In this document: one piece after another, positions 9,513 through 19,082 of the stretch | Numbering within the stretch: position 1 is the first letter of the stretch | Layout: each line of letters starts with the position of its first letter | From: Siphonodentalium dalli | Taxonomy: Eukaryota > Mollusca > Scaphopoda > Gadilida > Siphonodentaliidae | Assembly: GCA_032622095.1 (NCBI GenBank) | Contig: CP136064.1 | Span: forward strand, 125,227,605-125,291,604 | Length of the DNA stretch: 64,000 bases | Direction of reading: 5' to 3' | Notes under the pieces: generated by a model | The model's database searches: none | The model's input: the letters and a program-made list of their open reading frames with translations, nothing else | What the model was told of the DNA's origin: nothing | Made by a program: the position numbers and the translations under genes

Positions 9513-9646
9513 TTGCTTCGTTGGTAGGGCAATGTCAGAGAGGATGAGGCAGGAGGACAACATGCTGGATTTATCGGACACATTTTGTAAGGATCTGAAT
9601 GAAGATGTCAAGTCTAAAGAAGAGGATTCTTCTATTGCTGACGAGT
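9395..9646 (+). repeat. Source arm of the 252-bp inverted copy
   Basis: Spans the LINE endonuclease tail and the restart of the gypsy element at 9526. Its reverse complement is present at 8359-8610. Confidence 0.92.
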
Positions 9647-9840
9647 CACAAATCACCATGTCAAGGATGACGCTAATAGATGAACAGAAAGATGATCCAG
9701 AATTGTCAGACTTGTTCAAAAGAGCGTTGACTGAGGAAGACGCAAAGACAGTTCCAGTGTGTTACCTGATAAAATATGGAATTCTAATGAGGAAATGGCG
9801 ACCATGTGCCATCAACTGATACATGGAGCATAATCTACCA
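9526..9840 (+). pseudogene. Gypsy spacer between protease and integrase
   Basis: Resumes the gypsy polyprotein after the LINE with RAMSERMRQEDNMLDLSDTF, then CKDLNEDVKSKEEDSSIADE, EQKDDPELSDLFKRALTEED and CYLIKYGILMRKWRP, ending at a TGA near 9818. The acidic, helical DPELSDLFKRAL block followed by GILMRKWRP is the kind of lead-in seen just before the H2C2 zinc finger of retroelement integrases. The next recognisable part (from about 9885) is that zinc finger. It has no catalytic role that I can see. Confidence 0.75.
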
Positions 9841-10560
9841 AATAGTGGTCCCATGAAGAAATAGGAAAGAGATTATTAGTCTAGATCATGATATGCCGTT
9901 ATCAGCGCATCTCGGGGTGAAAAATACTCGGTATAGAATCATGCAAAGCTTCTACTGGCCGTGACTTCAAAAGGATGTTACAGAAATTGCCGATCCTGTC
10001 ATGTCTGCCAAATAATTGGAAAGCCAAATCAGAAGATAAAGCCTGCACCATTACAGCCTATTCCGGTATTCGAGGAACCATTCAGCTATGTCCTGATCGA
10101 TTGCGTTGGTCTCTTGCCAAAGACGAAGAATCGACATGAATACTTGTTAACCATTATGTTCATGTTCCTTGAAGAGAAAGCAGAACAGATGAATATCCTA
10201 CAGCATGTGACTACCTTCAAAGAGAGATTATATAATGTCAGGTCGATAGCTAGAGAAAACATGGAAAAGTATCAAGGACGAATAAAAAGACGTGGTATGA
10301 CAAGAAAGCCAGACACCGAATTTTCAAGCCAGGAGATAGAGTCCTAGTTCTGCTCCCTGTCAGAAGTAATACCCTTCAATCAAGATTTGCAGGTCCTTAC
10401 AAAATAAAGAAGAAAGTAAGTGATACAGATTATGTTGTGGAAACACCAGACAGGTATAAAGAGACTCAGATCTGCCACATCAACATGTTGAAAGAGTATG
10501 ACGGAGAAAATGAAGAAAATGAAGTATCGCTAATTCAGCCTGTTGCTACAATGACATGTG
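9841..10560 (+). pseudogene. Gypsy integrase, copy 1, core largely deleted
   Basis: The zinc finger starts with LDHDMPLSAHLGVKNTRYRI (two His, about 9885-9945). A TGA follows SFYWP, and after a one-base shift near 9980 the Cys pair is in CRSCHVCQIIGKPNQ. The core begins with FSYVLIDCVGLLPKTKN (first catalytic Asp, near 10100) and EYLLTIM. It then jumps within a few codons to LEEKAEQMNILQHVTTFKE, normally C-terminal to the core, so the second Asp and the Glu are deleted. The C-terminal domain follows: ENMEKYQGRIKRRGM, DRVLVLLPVRSNTLQS, RFAGPYKIKKKVSDTDY. It lies upstream of the reverse transcriptase. It would integrate the DNA copy if intact. Confidence 0.85.
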
Positions 10561-11013
10561 AATATTTTCTCCCATCAGTGACAGATGACGTGTTCAATTA
10601 TGAGGAAAACTATGTCAACCTGAAGCTCAACAATTCAGCTATTCAAAACCTGGATGAAAAACTCAAGCATCTGCCCGAAGATCAGAATAAAAGCTTGATT
10701 ATGCTCATTATGGAGTATGAGCATGTGTTTCCTGATGTACCAGGTAAGACTAACTTAATTTTTCATGATGTAGACGTTGGAACAGCTAACCCGGTAAAAC
10801 AGGCCCCTTATAGGGTATGCCCTGTTAAAGCTGCACAGATCCAGAAAGAGGTACAGTATATCTGGACAATGACATAATTGAGCCAAGTCAAAGCAGCTGG
10901 AGTTCGCCATGCATATTAGTCAGAAAATCGGACAATAGCTTCAGGTTTGTAAAAGATTACCGCAAGGTCAATGTGTTATCAAAACCAGATAATTTCCCAA
11001 TTCCAAGAATAGA
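10561..11013 (+). pseudogene. Gypsy linker and start of reverse transcriptase, copy 1
   Basis: Follows the integrase C-terminus. An acidic linker (KLNNSAIQNLDEKLKHLPED, LIMLIMEYEHVFPDVPGKTN) leads into the start of a gypsy reverse transcriptase, VDVGTANPVKQAPYRVCPVK. A frame change near 10860 separates this from IIEPSQSSWSSPCILVRKSD and FRFVKDYRKVNVLSKPDNFP, after which the duplication junction at 11013/11014 throws the reading back to integrase sequence. This places integrase and reverse transcriptase in one continuous region in that order. The same stretch recurs at 11746-12198. Confidence 0.85.
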
Positions 11014-11745
11014 CATAATCTACCAAATAGTGGTCCCATGAAGAAATAGGAAAGAGATTATTAGTCTAGATCATGATATGCCGTTATCAGCGCATCTCGG
11101 GGTGAAAAATACTCGGTATAGAATCATGCAAAGCTTCTACTGGCCGTGACTTCAAAAGGATGTTACAGAAATTGCCGATCCTGTCATGTCTGCCAAATAA
11201 TTGGAAAGCCAAATCAGAAGATAAAGCCTGCACCATTACAGCCTATTCCGGTATTCGAGGAACCATTCAGCTATGTCCTGATCGATTGCGTTGGTCTCTT
11301 GCCAAAGACGAAGAATCGACATGAATACTTGTTAACCATTATGTTCATGTTCCTTGAAGAGAAAGCAGAACAGATGAATATCCTACAGCATGTGACTACC
11401 TTCAAAGAGAGATTATATAATGTCAGGTCGATAGCTAGAGAAAACATGGAAAAGTATCAAGGACGAATAAAAAGACGTGGTATGACAAGAAAGCCAGACA
11501 CCGAATTTTCAAGCCAGGAGATAGAGTCCTAGTTCTGCTCCCTGTCAGAAGTAATACCCTTCAATCAAGATTTGCAGGTCCTTATAAAATAAAGAAGAAA
11601 GTAAGTGATACAGATTATGTTGTGGAAACACCAGACAGGTATAAAGAGACTCAGATCTGCCACATCAACATGTTGAAAGAGTATGACGGAGAAAATGAAG
11701 AAAATGAAGTATCGCTAATTCAGCCTGTTGCTACAATGACATGTG
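11014..11745 (+). pseudogene. Gypsy integrase, copy 2 (same internal deletion)
   Basis: A duplicate of 9829-10560 with the same stop after the first zinc-finger half, the same one-base shift and the same missing middle of the catalytic core. The damage therefore predates the duplication. The open stretches are 11146-11532 (zinc-finger Cys pair to C-terminal start) and 11622-12062 (C-terminal end and linker). Nothing distinguishes its coding content from copy 1 apart from its direct link to the complete reverse transcriptase. Confidence 0.85.
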
Positions 11746-12198
11746 AATATTTTCTCCCATCAGTGACAGATGACGTGTTCAATTATGAGGAAAACTATGT
11801 CAACCTGAAGCTCAACAATTCAGCTATTCAAAACCTGGATGAAAAACTCAAGCATCTGCCCGAAGATCAGAATAAAAGCTTGATTATGCTCATTATGGAG
11901 TATGAGCATGTGTTTCCTGATGTACCAGGTAAGACTAACTTAATTTTTCATGATGTAGACGTTGGAACAGCTAACCCGGTAAAACAGGCCCCTTATAGGG
12001 TATGCCCTGTTAAAGCTGCACAGATCCAGAAAGAGGTACAGTATATCTGGACAATGACATAATTGAGCCAAGTCAAAGCAGCTGGAGTTCGCCATGCATA
12101 TTAGTCAGAAAATCGGACAATAGCTTCAGGTTTGTAAAAGATTACCGCAAGGTCAATGTGTTATCAAAACCAGATAATTTCCCAATTCCAAGAATAGA
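11014..12198 (+). repeat. 1185-bp tandem duplication, copy 2
   Basis: Second unit, continuous at its right end with the rest of the reverse transcriptase, so this is the copy linked to the downstream domains. Confidence 0.95.
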
Positions 12199-12563
12199 TG
12201 TCATTGACAGAATGGGAAAAGCATGGTATGTGACAAAATTTGATCTTCTGAAAGGGTACTGGGCGATTCCTCTGACTGACAGGGCAAAAGAAATTTCAGC
12301 ATTTGTGACCCCTACAGGATTATATTCTTATAAAGTCACTCCCTTTGGACTGAGAAATTCAGGGGCCACATTTATGAGATTGATAAACCACTTAATTAGT
12401 GATTTATCAGATACAGAAGCATATATTGATGATGTTTGTTTACATACAGAAACTAATTGGATCGATCACTTGCAGCAGATAAGAAACTTTCTTGAGAAGA
12501 TTTCACAGGCAAATATGACCATTAACTTAGCAAATAGTGAATTTGGAAAGGCCACTGTTACTT

Positions 12564-12720
12564 ATTTAGGTCATGCGGTTGGACAGGGACAGGTTAAACC
12601 AGTAGATGCAAAGGTACAGGATATAGTTAATTATCCTGCTCCCTCGTCAAAGACAGAGTTATTACGTTTCTTGGGAATGGTTGGTTATTACAGGAAGTTT
12701 TGTGTCAATTTTTCAGATGG
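12564..12720 (+). repeat. 157-bp tandem duplication, copy 1
   Basis: Repeated exactly, by eye, at 12721-12877. The length is not a multiple of three, so the second copy breaks the reverse-transcriptase frame. Confidence 0.95.
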
Positions 12721-12877
12721 ATTTAGGTCATGCGGTTGGACAGGGACAGGTTAAACCAGTAGATGCAAAGGTACAGGATATAGTTAATTATCCTGCTCCC
12801 TCGTCAAAGACAGAGTTATTACGTTTCTTGGGAATGGTTGGTTATTACAGGAAGTTTTGTGTCAATTTTTCAGATGG
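12721..12877 (+). repeat. 157-bp tandem duplication, copy 2
   Basis: The second unit begins ATTTAGGTCATGC directly after CAGATGG and ends in the same CAGATGG, after which the RNase H coding part follows. Confidence 0.95.
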
Positions 12878-12880
12878 TGT

Positions 12881-13295
12881 TGCACCTTTAACTCTCGCTA
12901 CGCCTCATTATTATAAGCAATTCAAGCTCATAATCGATGCGAGCGATATTGGGGCTGGGTCAATCCTCGTTCAAGAGGATGAACACGGTGTTGATCATCC
13001 AGTTTGTTACTTCTCCAAATTCCTCAGAAACACCAGAAAAATTATTCAACTATGGAGAAAGAAACATTATCATTGATTCTAGCATTATCTCATTTTGATG
13101 TATACTTGCCAACCACTTGCTATCCTATCATTGTATATACTGATCATAATTCTTTAACATTCCTCAATAAAATGAAGAGCAAAAATCAAAGGTTATTGAG
13201 ATGGAGTCTGTCACTCCAAGAGTATAATCTGCAAATTCATCATATAAAAGGCAAAAACAATGTTGTAAGTGATGCATTGTCAAGAGCTATTGTGT
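12881..13295 (+). pseudogene. Gypsy RNase H
   Basis: Starts after the duplication with VAPLTLATPHYYKQF. The short spacing suggests that some residues of the connection are deleted. The fold is recognisable: FKLIIDASDIGAGSILVQED (first Asp), CYFSKFLRNTRK, then after a frame change near 13040 STMEKETLSLILALSHFDVY (Glu), IIVYTDHNSLTFLNK (second Asp) and HHIKGKNNVVSDALSRAIV (last Asp), followed by TAG at 13297. All four acidic positions are present. It is the last coding part of this element, and the LTR follows 200 bp later. It would digest RNA in the RNA-DNA hybrid. Confidence 0.9.
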
Positions 13296-13480
13296 AGTGA
13301 TTTATTAACATTTCACAGATTGTTCCATAAACATGTCATTTGCTATGCTAGTTATCAGTATAATACAATCCAATTGATGTTGTTTATTATCACCTATAAC
13401 TCACATTCTGTTATTATACTGTAATCATACCCTTCACCTGTCATCACCTGATGGTGTATTTTGTCTGCTGCTTGTTCACT

Positions 13481-13494
13481 TTGAAGGGTGGGAG
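13481..13494 (+). promoter_or_regulatory. Polypurine-like tract before the gypsy LTR
   Basis: TTGAAGGGTGGGAG lies directly before TGTTATGG, the position where plus-strand DNA synthesis is primed in LTR elements. Confidence 0.65.
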
Positions 13495-13760
13495 TGTTAT
13501 GGTGTAAGGGGGTTAATTGAGAATCCCATTGTTGTCTGGTATAATAGGTCAGAGAAATATTGTGCAGGCAGTTTTGCATGAGAGTCAGAGATAGATTTGA
13601 TTGTGTGTGGTGATGCAGGCATGGACTTGGGGAAATGCAATGCAGAGATATATTTGTTACATGTATGGGACTTGTATAATTATTATCATTGAACAATATA
13701 GAGATTAATCACCAAAGAATCATTTGTTTTGGACTTGTGATACCCTCTCATGGTGTAACA
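13495..13760 (+). repeat. Gypsy 3' LTR (right end tentative)
   Basis: Begins TGTTATGGTGTAAG after the purine tract. A good right boundary is CATGGTGTAACA at 13749-13760, giving TGTTA...TAACA inverted ends and a 266-bp LTR. No second LTR is in the window to confirm the end and no target duplication can be checked. Confidence 0.6.
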
Positions 13761-13984
13761 CTTGGTGGTTTTGGTCATGCTTGCATTTTAGGCTGCTGAC
13801 AACATGCGAACCTGCGTTGTATCTACCCAGGTCAGCGCAGGGGTCTGACTATCTCTCACGGCATCTATGGAACCTTTTGTGTTCTTCGCTTTATTTTTTC
13901 GCTTTATTTTTCTGCCGAGAGTTTACATTTATAGCTTCTGGGAATTCCGTCGCTTAATTTTAGTTCATATTCACAATCAAAATA
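13761..13984. other. Unassigned sequence after the LTR
   Basis: No coding pattern recognised. Whether the first bases (CTTGGTGGTTTTGG) belong to the element or to the host is not decidable here. Confidence 0.4.
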
Positions 13985-14395
13985 TGCACGTGCACGTTAT
14001 GGTTAGGCCTTATACGATATTGAGTTTGAAAGTCGAAAGTCGAAAGTCGAAAGGCCCATAACTCGGGGAAAAATCATTGGATCAAACTCATATTCGAACT
14101 TGACCTGTATTTTGATATGAACGACCCACAAAAAAATGGTATTTGCAATTAAAGGATCCAAACTTGAGATATCATCCGGAAACCGAAAAAAGAGAAATAA
14201 CTCCATGAAAGAACATCGGATCAAACCCAGAATTTCAGAGCATCTGTGTACCAAGTTTCAATCAAATCGGATGATCATTACTGGAGTTATAACTCCGGAC
14301 GCACGGACGCACGGACATCATGACGGGACGAACGGTCGGACGCGGCTGATTACAATAGTCCCCCAAAAAAAATTCGGGGAACAATAATCCGCTCC
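13985..14395 (+). repeat. Dispersed repeat ending in a GTCCCCC hairpin
   Basis: Contains GTCGAAA three times in a row (about 14032-14052), a GGACGCAC stretch (about 14297-14312) and a hairpin-like end GTCCCCCAAAAAAAATTCGG...GGAAC (14358-14382). The same end type occurs at 20922-20951 in the opposite orientation. It has no coding potential. It looks like a SINE- or MITE-like invertebrate repeat. Confidence 0.5.
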
Positions 14396-16197
14396 AATAA
14401 AGTGGAGATCAAAGGATATCAAATTCAATTTTACTTACTTCATGGTTGAAGGTCCACACAGAATATTGCGTAAAAATAATTCAGTTCTGAATTAAGTATG
14501 ACAACAAATTACGGGGGATGATGTCACGTCGTAAATTTAAGTGCCAGGGCTAAATTTACGGGCTTAAATAGAGCCACGGTCTTAAAATAACCATGTCCGT
14601 ATACTTGTCAACCACACTTGTCTAACACTGGAAAGGCGAAACAGTGAAGTGTATATATATCCAATATATTAGTTGCATATCCGTGCACAAATTTCAAATT
14701 ATAAACTAAATTCGTCCTAACTACACAATCATAATTATATCAATGGGAAAAGACGCAACAGGGTGTCCACGGATTTAGCGCTAATAAAATCTGCAGCAAG
14801 ATTGCATCTGCTGAATTTGTACGGCGAAAATTGATTGCATATATAAGGTGGAGAATATTACATCATAATGGCATGACATGGTTCCATATCAATAGCACAG
14901 TGTATACTCCGGAATTATTGTAACCTTGAATCCATTAAAATTCCAAATCACACTGAAAGAGATGTGTTGGTAAGCTACGTGAATAAATGAAAGTAAGTTG
15001 CGGAAAAGGGGGTAGAGACGATGTCCCGTATCAGCGTGAATATCCAATATGTTCATGAAATGTCTGCCCACACATCGTTACGATATTTCTACCAAAGTCC
15101 TAGACGCACGTTTTGACTAATTTCATAACGGATTTTAACAAATGTGTCAACTGCTTGAGCTAACCAGACTGTATATAACCATTTACGTTCAATGGGGTAA
15201 AATAGTTGTGACAGCTTCATTTGTATTGTAATGTATGGGACTGACGTTTTATCATGAAACTTAAAGTGATGTGAAACACTCCTGTAGGGTGATCACATAA
15301 AAATGGAGGAATAATTATTTTTACAAATATTATAACAAAATTGACAACACACACACTCATTCGTAAATATTAATTAAATGCAGTGACTCTTTGTGGCGAA
15401 ATCGTTTTCGTTAGTTTATCACCAATAGCTGCGTCCCGAATCGAGAAGTACATTTTACAACTGAGCGTATTTCGGACGATGTTTTCTATGGAGTGGTACG
15501 GTCGATTTGCATGATATTTTCGGAGATGTTAATATAATTCTACATTCCACTAGTTGGCATAACTCCTGAGTACTATATGATCAGTTCCAGGAACCCTAAC
15601 AAGTCCATAATATATATTTAAAAACTAATTCAATATAACGACAAACTAAGTTAGTTCTCTTGGATCCAATGAAATAGATATGTACTTAAAACGTTTTGTG
15701 CAAATTATTAATTATTCTTGGTACCGTACCTAAATGAAAAGAAAAACATAAAAGAAAGTTTAACTTGTTTAATAACTGTTCAGATTCTTTTGGCAATGAG
15801 TGAAATTCAGGAGTAGATAGATCCAGTGAAAGTCTTTGTTGAAAATGCCTTCCAGATTTATGCACAACATGCGTCCATACGTCAAAGACAAATGACCCCT
15901 TTACCATGACGTTATGTAACTTATTTGGATCACATTTCAATGGTTACGATAGGTCCGTCACTTAAGCGTCAGGGACCGTATTATTTGCCATGGTATTCAA
16001 TTACTCGATTGGACTAAATTGTTTACATTGTATTTATTCTTGCATGATATAACGGTCTTTTTGTGCGGATGACGTACATGCATTGCAAATATCTCCATTT
16101 AACAATGCGTAGCCAAATATGATGAATACTGCATGGTTGAACATTTGGTAGATTTGTATGGTTTTGTTACGCTTTTATTTATTGCTAAATAGAGGTA
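14396..16197. other. Non-coding stretch, nothing assigned
   Basis: AT-rich. Only short chance open frames, no domain, no clear tandem or inverted repeat. Confidence 0.5.
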
Positions 16198-18509
16198 GGA
16201 TTCGTCATCTCCGGTTTAAACCTCAGAGTTTAAAACTGGTTTAAACCTACATTGGCGGTCCAGCCAAACCGGGTCTAAGAGGGCGTTTTTGTCGTTCAGT
16301 TAATTATCGACTAATTGACAACGATTTGGTGATATGAGCATACAGTCAAACTACCCTCTTACCTATCGGAGAAAAAGACAAGCCGATATAATGGTTATTG
16401 ACATGTCATAAATTATCGCGAACGTGTGCACGTTTAATTCATTGAGAAATGAGTATCGCTCATGGACCATTAATCCGATCTCTTTGTGGGCATAAATCAA
16501 TCTGACAAAGGGCATGTCTCTCAACACGAGCTTCACGCGCTGTTTATCACTTTGTTTCTGATTGATTTTCTGCAAGATTATTTAACCCCAAAGACAAAAG
16601 TTGGTGTATTTACATGTATATATGTATATGTTAAAGGATATAGGAGCGGTATATATGTATGTCCGTTTATTTGTTCGCAACTATTCTAAAACTGATTTAA
16701 AAATAAGAAAATTTACTTTTTTTAAAATGAAAATATTGTGTTGTTAAATTGAGTAAGTAGTTGTATCTAACAAGAAACAATATTTAAAATTTATATTAAT
16801 ATTTGTTTGTTTTAAATTTAATTAAATTTGTTTTAAAATTAAAATGATCAGAATGTGTGCAAATGTGACGCAGGCTTCTGTCGCACGAAGGGGCCGCAGG
16901 CCCCTCTGACGCTGAATAAAGGCTCCATAATCGAGTCAATCCTGGACCAAAAGGTCAGTCAAGTAGAAGCAATTTGCTTATGAGTACACAACAGAAGCGG
17001 CATCTTAACTATTTGAAGTGGGCAACCATACAGAGGCACAGATTTTAATAAAGAAATATATCACATGCCTTGCTTTTTTTCAATTTAATACATTTTCCGT
17101 CATGCAGAAAATCAAAAAGTTCCCAGGTTTTTAAACTGGTGGAATATTATGGGAATTTATGGGCGGAGCCAGAGTAGAGCTTTGTGGCATAATCTACATC
17201 AAAATAAGTTATCAAATTTGACTCATATAGCAATATAAGTTTAGGATTGCAAACTATGTGTATAGCGTATCTGGTCATTGCAGTAGCGTCGTATTGGTGT
17301 CAAAATTAAAACGTTGAAACATTCAAATGAATTCATAGAAAACACCAGTATTTATGATTGCCACAAGCCAAAAAAAACACAAGATAGTTGTACAAATCAT
17401 ATTGAAAGAACATGTCCATATCTGAGCAAAGCTCGCATGCGAATGAATCAACTTTGACATGATAGCACCAGTCGGCAGCCGCCACTTAGACACGCCCTCA
17501 CTCGAGATAATTTACAGCTCCACCCTTTGATTGATTGTTTGACAATTCTAAACCGCGTTCAAGAAAAGACGGTTCGTCATCTCAAGTTTAGCCTCGGTAA
17601 AGCTTGTTTAGCTGGACCGCCGAAATAGATGGTTTAGTTGCCGGTTTAAGCTTATAAAACGCAAACAAAATATCGAAATTGACAAAAATGTATCCCCACA
17701 CGCTTTATAGGTGTGAGTGCTTCTCGCTTATAAATTTCCAATCAAAAATATGGTCGCTGTCGTAATTATTGATTTTCGCAATCAACAAAAAGAGGCTGTC
17801 CGCATTAGGAAAGTACGACTAATTATCTCGACGATACAGAGACACTACTGCTAAACCACTGGCTGGCTGGACCAGGTTTAAACCAGAGATGACGAATGCG
17901 TCACTTAGACCTGCGGTCGCGGGTTTAAACCACGGATTCTGCTGACTCACGGCGGTTTAAACCTAGATGTTTACGTAGACCATGTTTAAAGGCATGTGAG
18001 GCCTTAGTTGTCAAAAATATTCATATTTGTTCTAATCACCGTAAACAGAAAAACATTAAAACGCATACAGTTTCGTTCATATATACCATGACCATCACGT
18101 AAACAGCATGTTATCATAAAGACCTACTATATTTTACCTAAGCAAGAGCCTGATTGTGTTACAGAAGACAGCACAATGCTACTGGCTAATCACACACAAA
18201 TGGCATAAACGCTCTTTATTAGTTCCATATCAGGAATTCAGGAACAAAGAACGCTCTTTATGTTTACTATCACAATATAAACAAACACCAGAAAAGTAAC
18301 TTTGTATGCTTTTGTTTACATAACAATGGTGAAACATTTGACAATAACATACTTTTTATGCGATATTTCTTATTTGTATACGGACAAAGTCTGTCTACAT
18401 TTTGATGTTCTTTCTGTTTGTGGCGGTTGTTGACGGGTGGACATATTTTCACAGGATACCCACCGCCAAGGCCAACCGTACCTTTAAACCTGGGATGACG
18501 AATCGGACC
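16198..18509 (+). mobile_element. Terminal-inverted-repeat element, copy A, with a nested TTAA element
   Basis: Starts GGATTCGTCATCTCCGGTTT and ends in the inverted form GATGACGAATCGG. The same element, inverted, is at 50785-52566, and part of it is at 55640-56551. GGTTTAAACC-type palindromes recur near both ends. TIR-like motifs also occur inside, at about 17569-17583 and 17884-17899. A 494-bp TTAA-flanked element (17990-18483) sits in one of the GTTTAAAC palindromes. Without it copy A would be about 1.8 kb, close to copy B. No transposase can be read in it, so it is presumably non-autonomous. Confidence 0.8.
17990..18483 (+). mobile_element. TTAA-flanked inverted-repeat element, copy 1 (piggyBac-like MITE)
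   Basis: 494 bp between TTAA at 17986-17989 and TTAA at 18484-18487. Ends are AGGCATGTGAGGCCTTAG and, read inverted, AGGTACGGTTGGCCTTGG. A second copy in opposite orientation, also TTAA-flanked, is at 46510-47006. TTAA duplication is the hallmark of piggyBac-type and Kolobok-type transposition; no transposase is encoded. Confidence 0.82.
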
Positions 18510-18718
18510 AGAGTGTATGTTTTTCGGAATAAGAACATTCACCATACACAAACATCCTTCTCACATATATACACATCCGAACATTAGTTTACGCACATCC
18601 AGGTGCATGGATTGGAAGTAGGTCTGACCAGCATGAGACGAAACAAGACAGGAACACGCTTTTGTACAACGGTGCTAAATTGAAACAAGGGTAGAACATA
18701 CGTTAAAAAATAAACGCA

Positions 18719-19045
18719 GGATAATCAACCAAAAAGGGAAATTTCCATGATGACCGGCACTTCGTTGGACGCCCTTTTGATGTTGATAATTCACACCAAA
18801 TTCCATTGAGATCATATAATACATGTATAGTATACTCAAGACGGATGGACAAAACCTTTATTTCCAGAACGTAAAAAAATAAAGGATAATCAACCAAAAC
18901 GGGAAATTTCCATCATCACCAGCACTTCGCTGGACGCCATTATGGTGGTGATTATCCACACCAAATTCCATTGAGATCCTATAACAGATGGATGGTGTAC
19001 TCAGACTGATGGACAAAACCTTTATTTCCATAAAAATAAAGAAGG
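18719..19045 (+). repeat. Two tandem units of about 165 bp
   Basis: GGATAATCAACCAAAA begins at 18719 and again at 18884. Both units run through GGGAAATTTCCAT, a CACTTCG(C/T)TGGACGCC block and GGACAAAACCTTTATTTCC. Divergence is moderate. Confidence 0.8.
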
Positions 19046-19082
19046 TTAAAATACTTATATATGGAAAATGCAAACGTCATTG

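Larger units (their letters stand above)
6598..9525 (-). mobile_element. LINE (CR1/Rex1-like non-LTR retrotransposon), 5'-truncated and rearranged, inside the gypsy element
   Basis: On the minus strand the order is: the last part of the endonuclease (about 9512-9440), a linker (about 9440-8900), reverse transcriptase (about 8900-7570), the thumb and C-terminal region (to about 6770) and a 3' tail with the short repeat ACATAAGGTT/ACATAAGGTA next to 6600. Gypsy sequence stops at 6597 and restarts at 9526, so the LINE landed in that gene. The endonuclease N-terminus is missing, a usual 5' truncation. The middle is disturbed: 8362-8626 is foreign to the LINE order and is followed by a second copy of 8084-8361. 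I found no convincing target duplication. Confidence 0.85.
9829..11013 (+). repeat. 1185-bp tandem duplication, copy 1
   Basis: Repeated head to tail at 11014-12198. The only difference I found is C at 10397 against T at 11582. The unit spans the integrase through the first part of the reverse transcriptase, and 1185 is divisible by three. Confidence 0.95.
11746..12880 (+). pseudogene. Gypsy reverse transcriptase
   Basis: From 12047 one frame stays open to 12754: LDNDIIEPSQSSWSSPCIL, FRFVKDYRKVNVLSKPDNFP, IDRMGKAWYVTKFDLLKGYW (first catalytic Asp in KFDLLKGY), ISAFVTPTGLYSYKVTPFGL and TEAYIDDVCLHTETN. The last holds the two Asp residues of the YIDD box at about 12420, both intact. The thumb region is MTINLANSEFGKATVTYLGH and ELLRFLGMVGYYRKF. 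The polymerase centre therefore looks undamaged. A 157-bp tandem duplication (12564-12877) repeats the last part and shifts the frame by one. The frame also changes near 12045, upstream. It would make DNA from element RNA. Confidence 0.92.
1..13760 (+). mobile_element. Ty3/gypsy LTR retrotransposon with Gmr1-type domain order (5' end outside window)
   Basis: Pieces of one plus-strand element can be followed across the first 13.8 kb: gag (9-389), protease (390-759 and 6430-6597), a spacer (9526-9835), integrase (about 9840-10560), reverse transcriptase (about 10740-12880), RNase H (about 12880-13295), a purine tract (13481-13494) and one LTR (13495-13760). Integrase lies before reverse transcriptase. 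That order is known for the Gmr1 group and is unlike ordinary gypsy elements. The copy is split by a BEL/Pao element (760-6429) and by a minus-strand LINE (6598-9525), and carries tandem duplications of 1185 bp and 157 bp. A 5' LTR, if it exists, lies upstream of base 1. The copy cannot move by itself: stops and frame changes are frequent and most of the integrase core is gone. Confidence 0.85.

Noticed and set aside
13394..13696. 100-codon minus-strand open frame
   Set aside because: It lies opposite the gypsy tail and LTR; a chance reading of the LTR complement.
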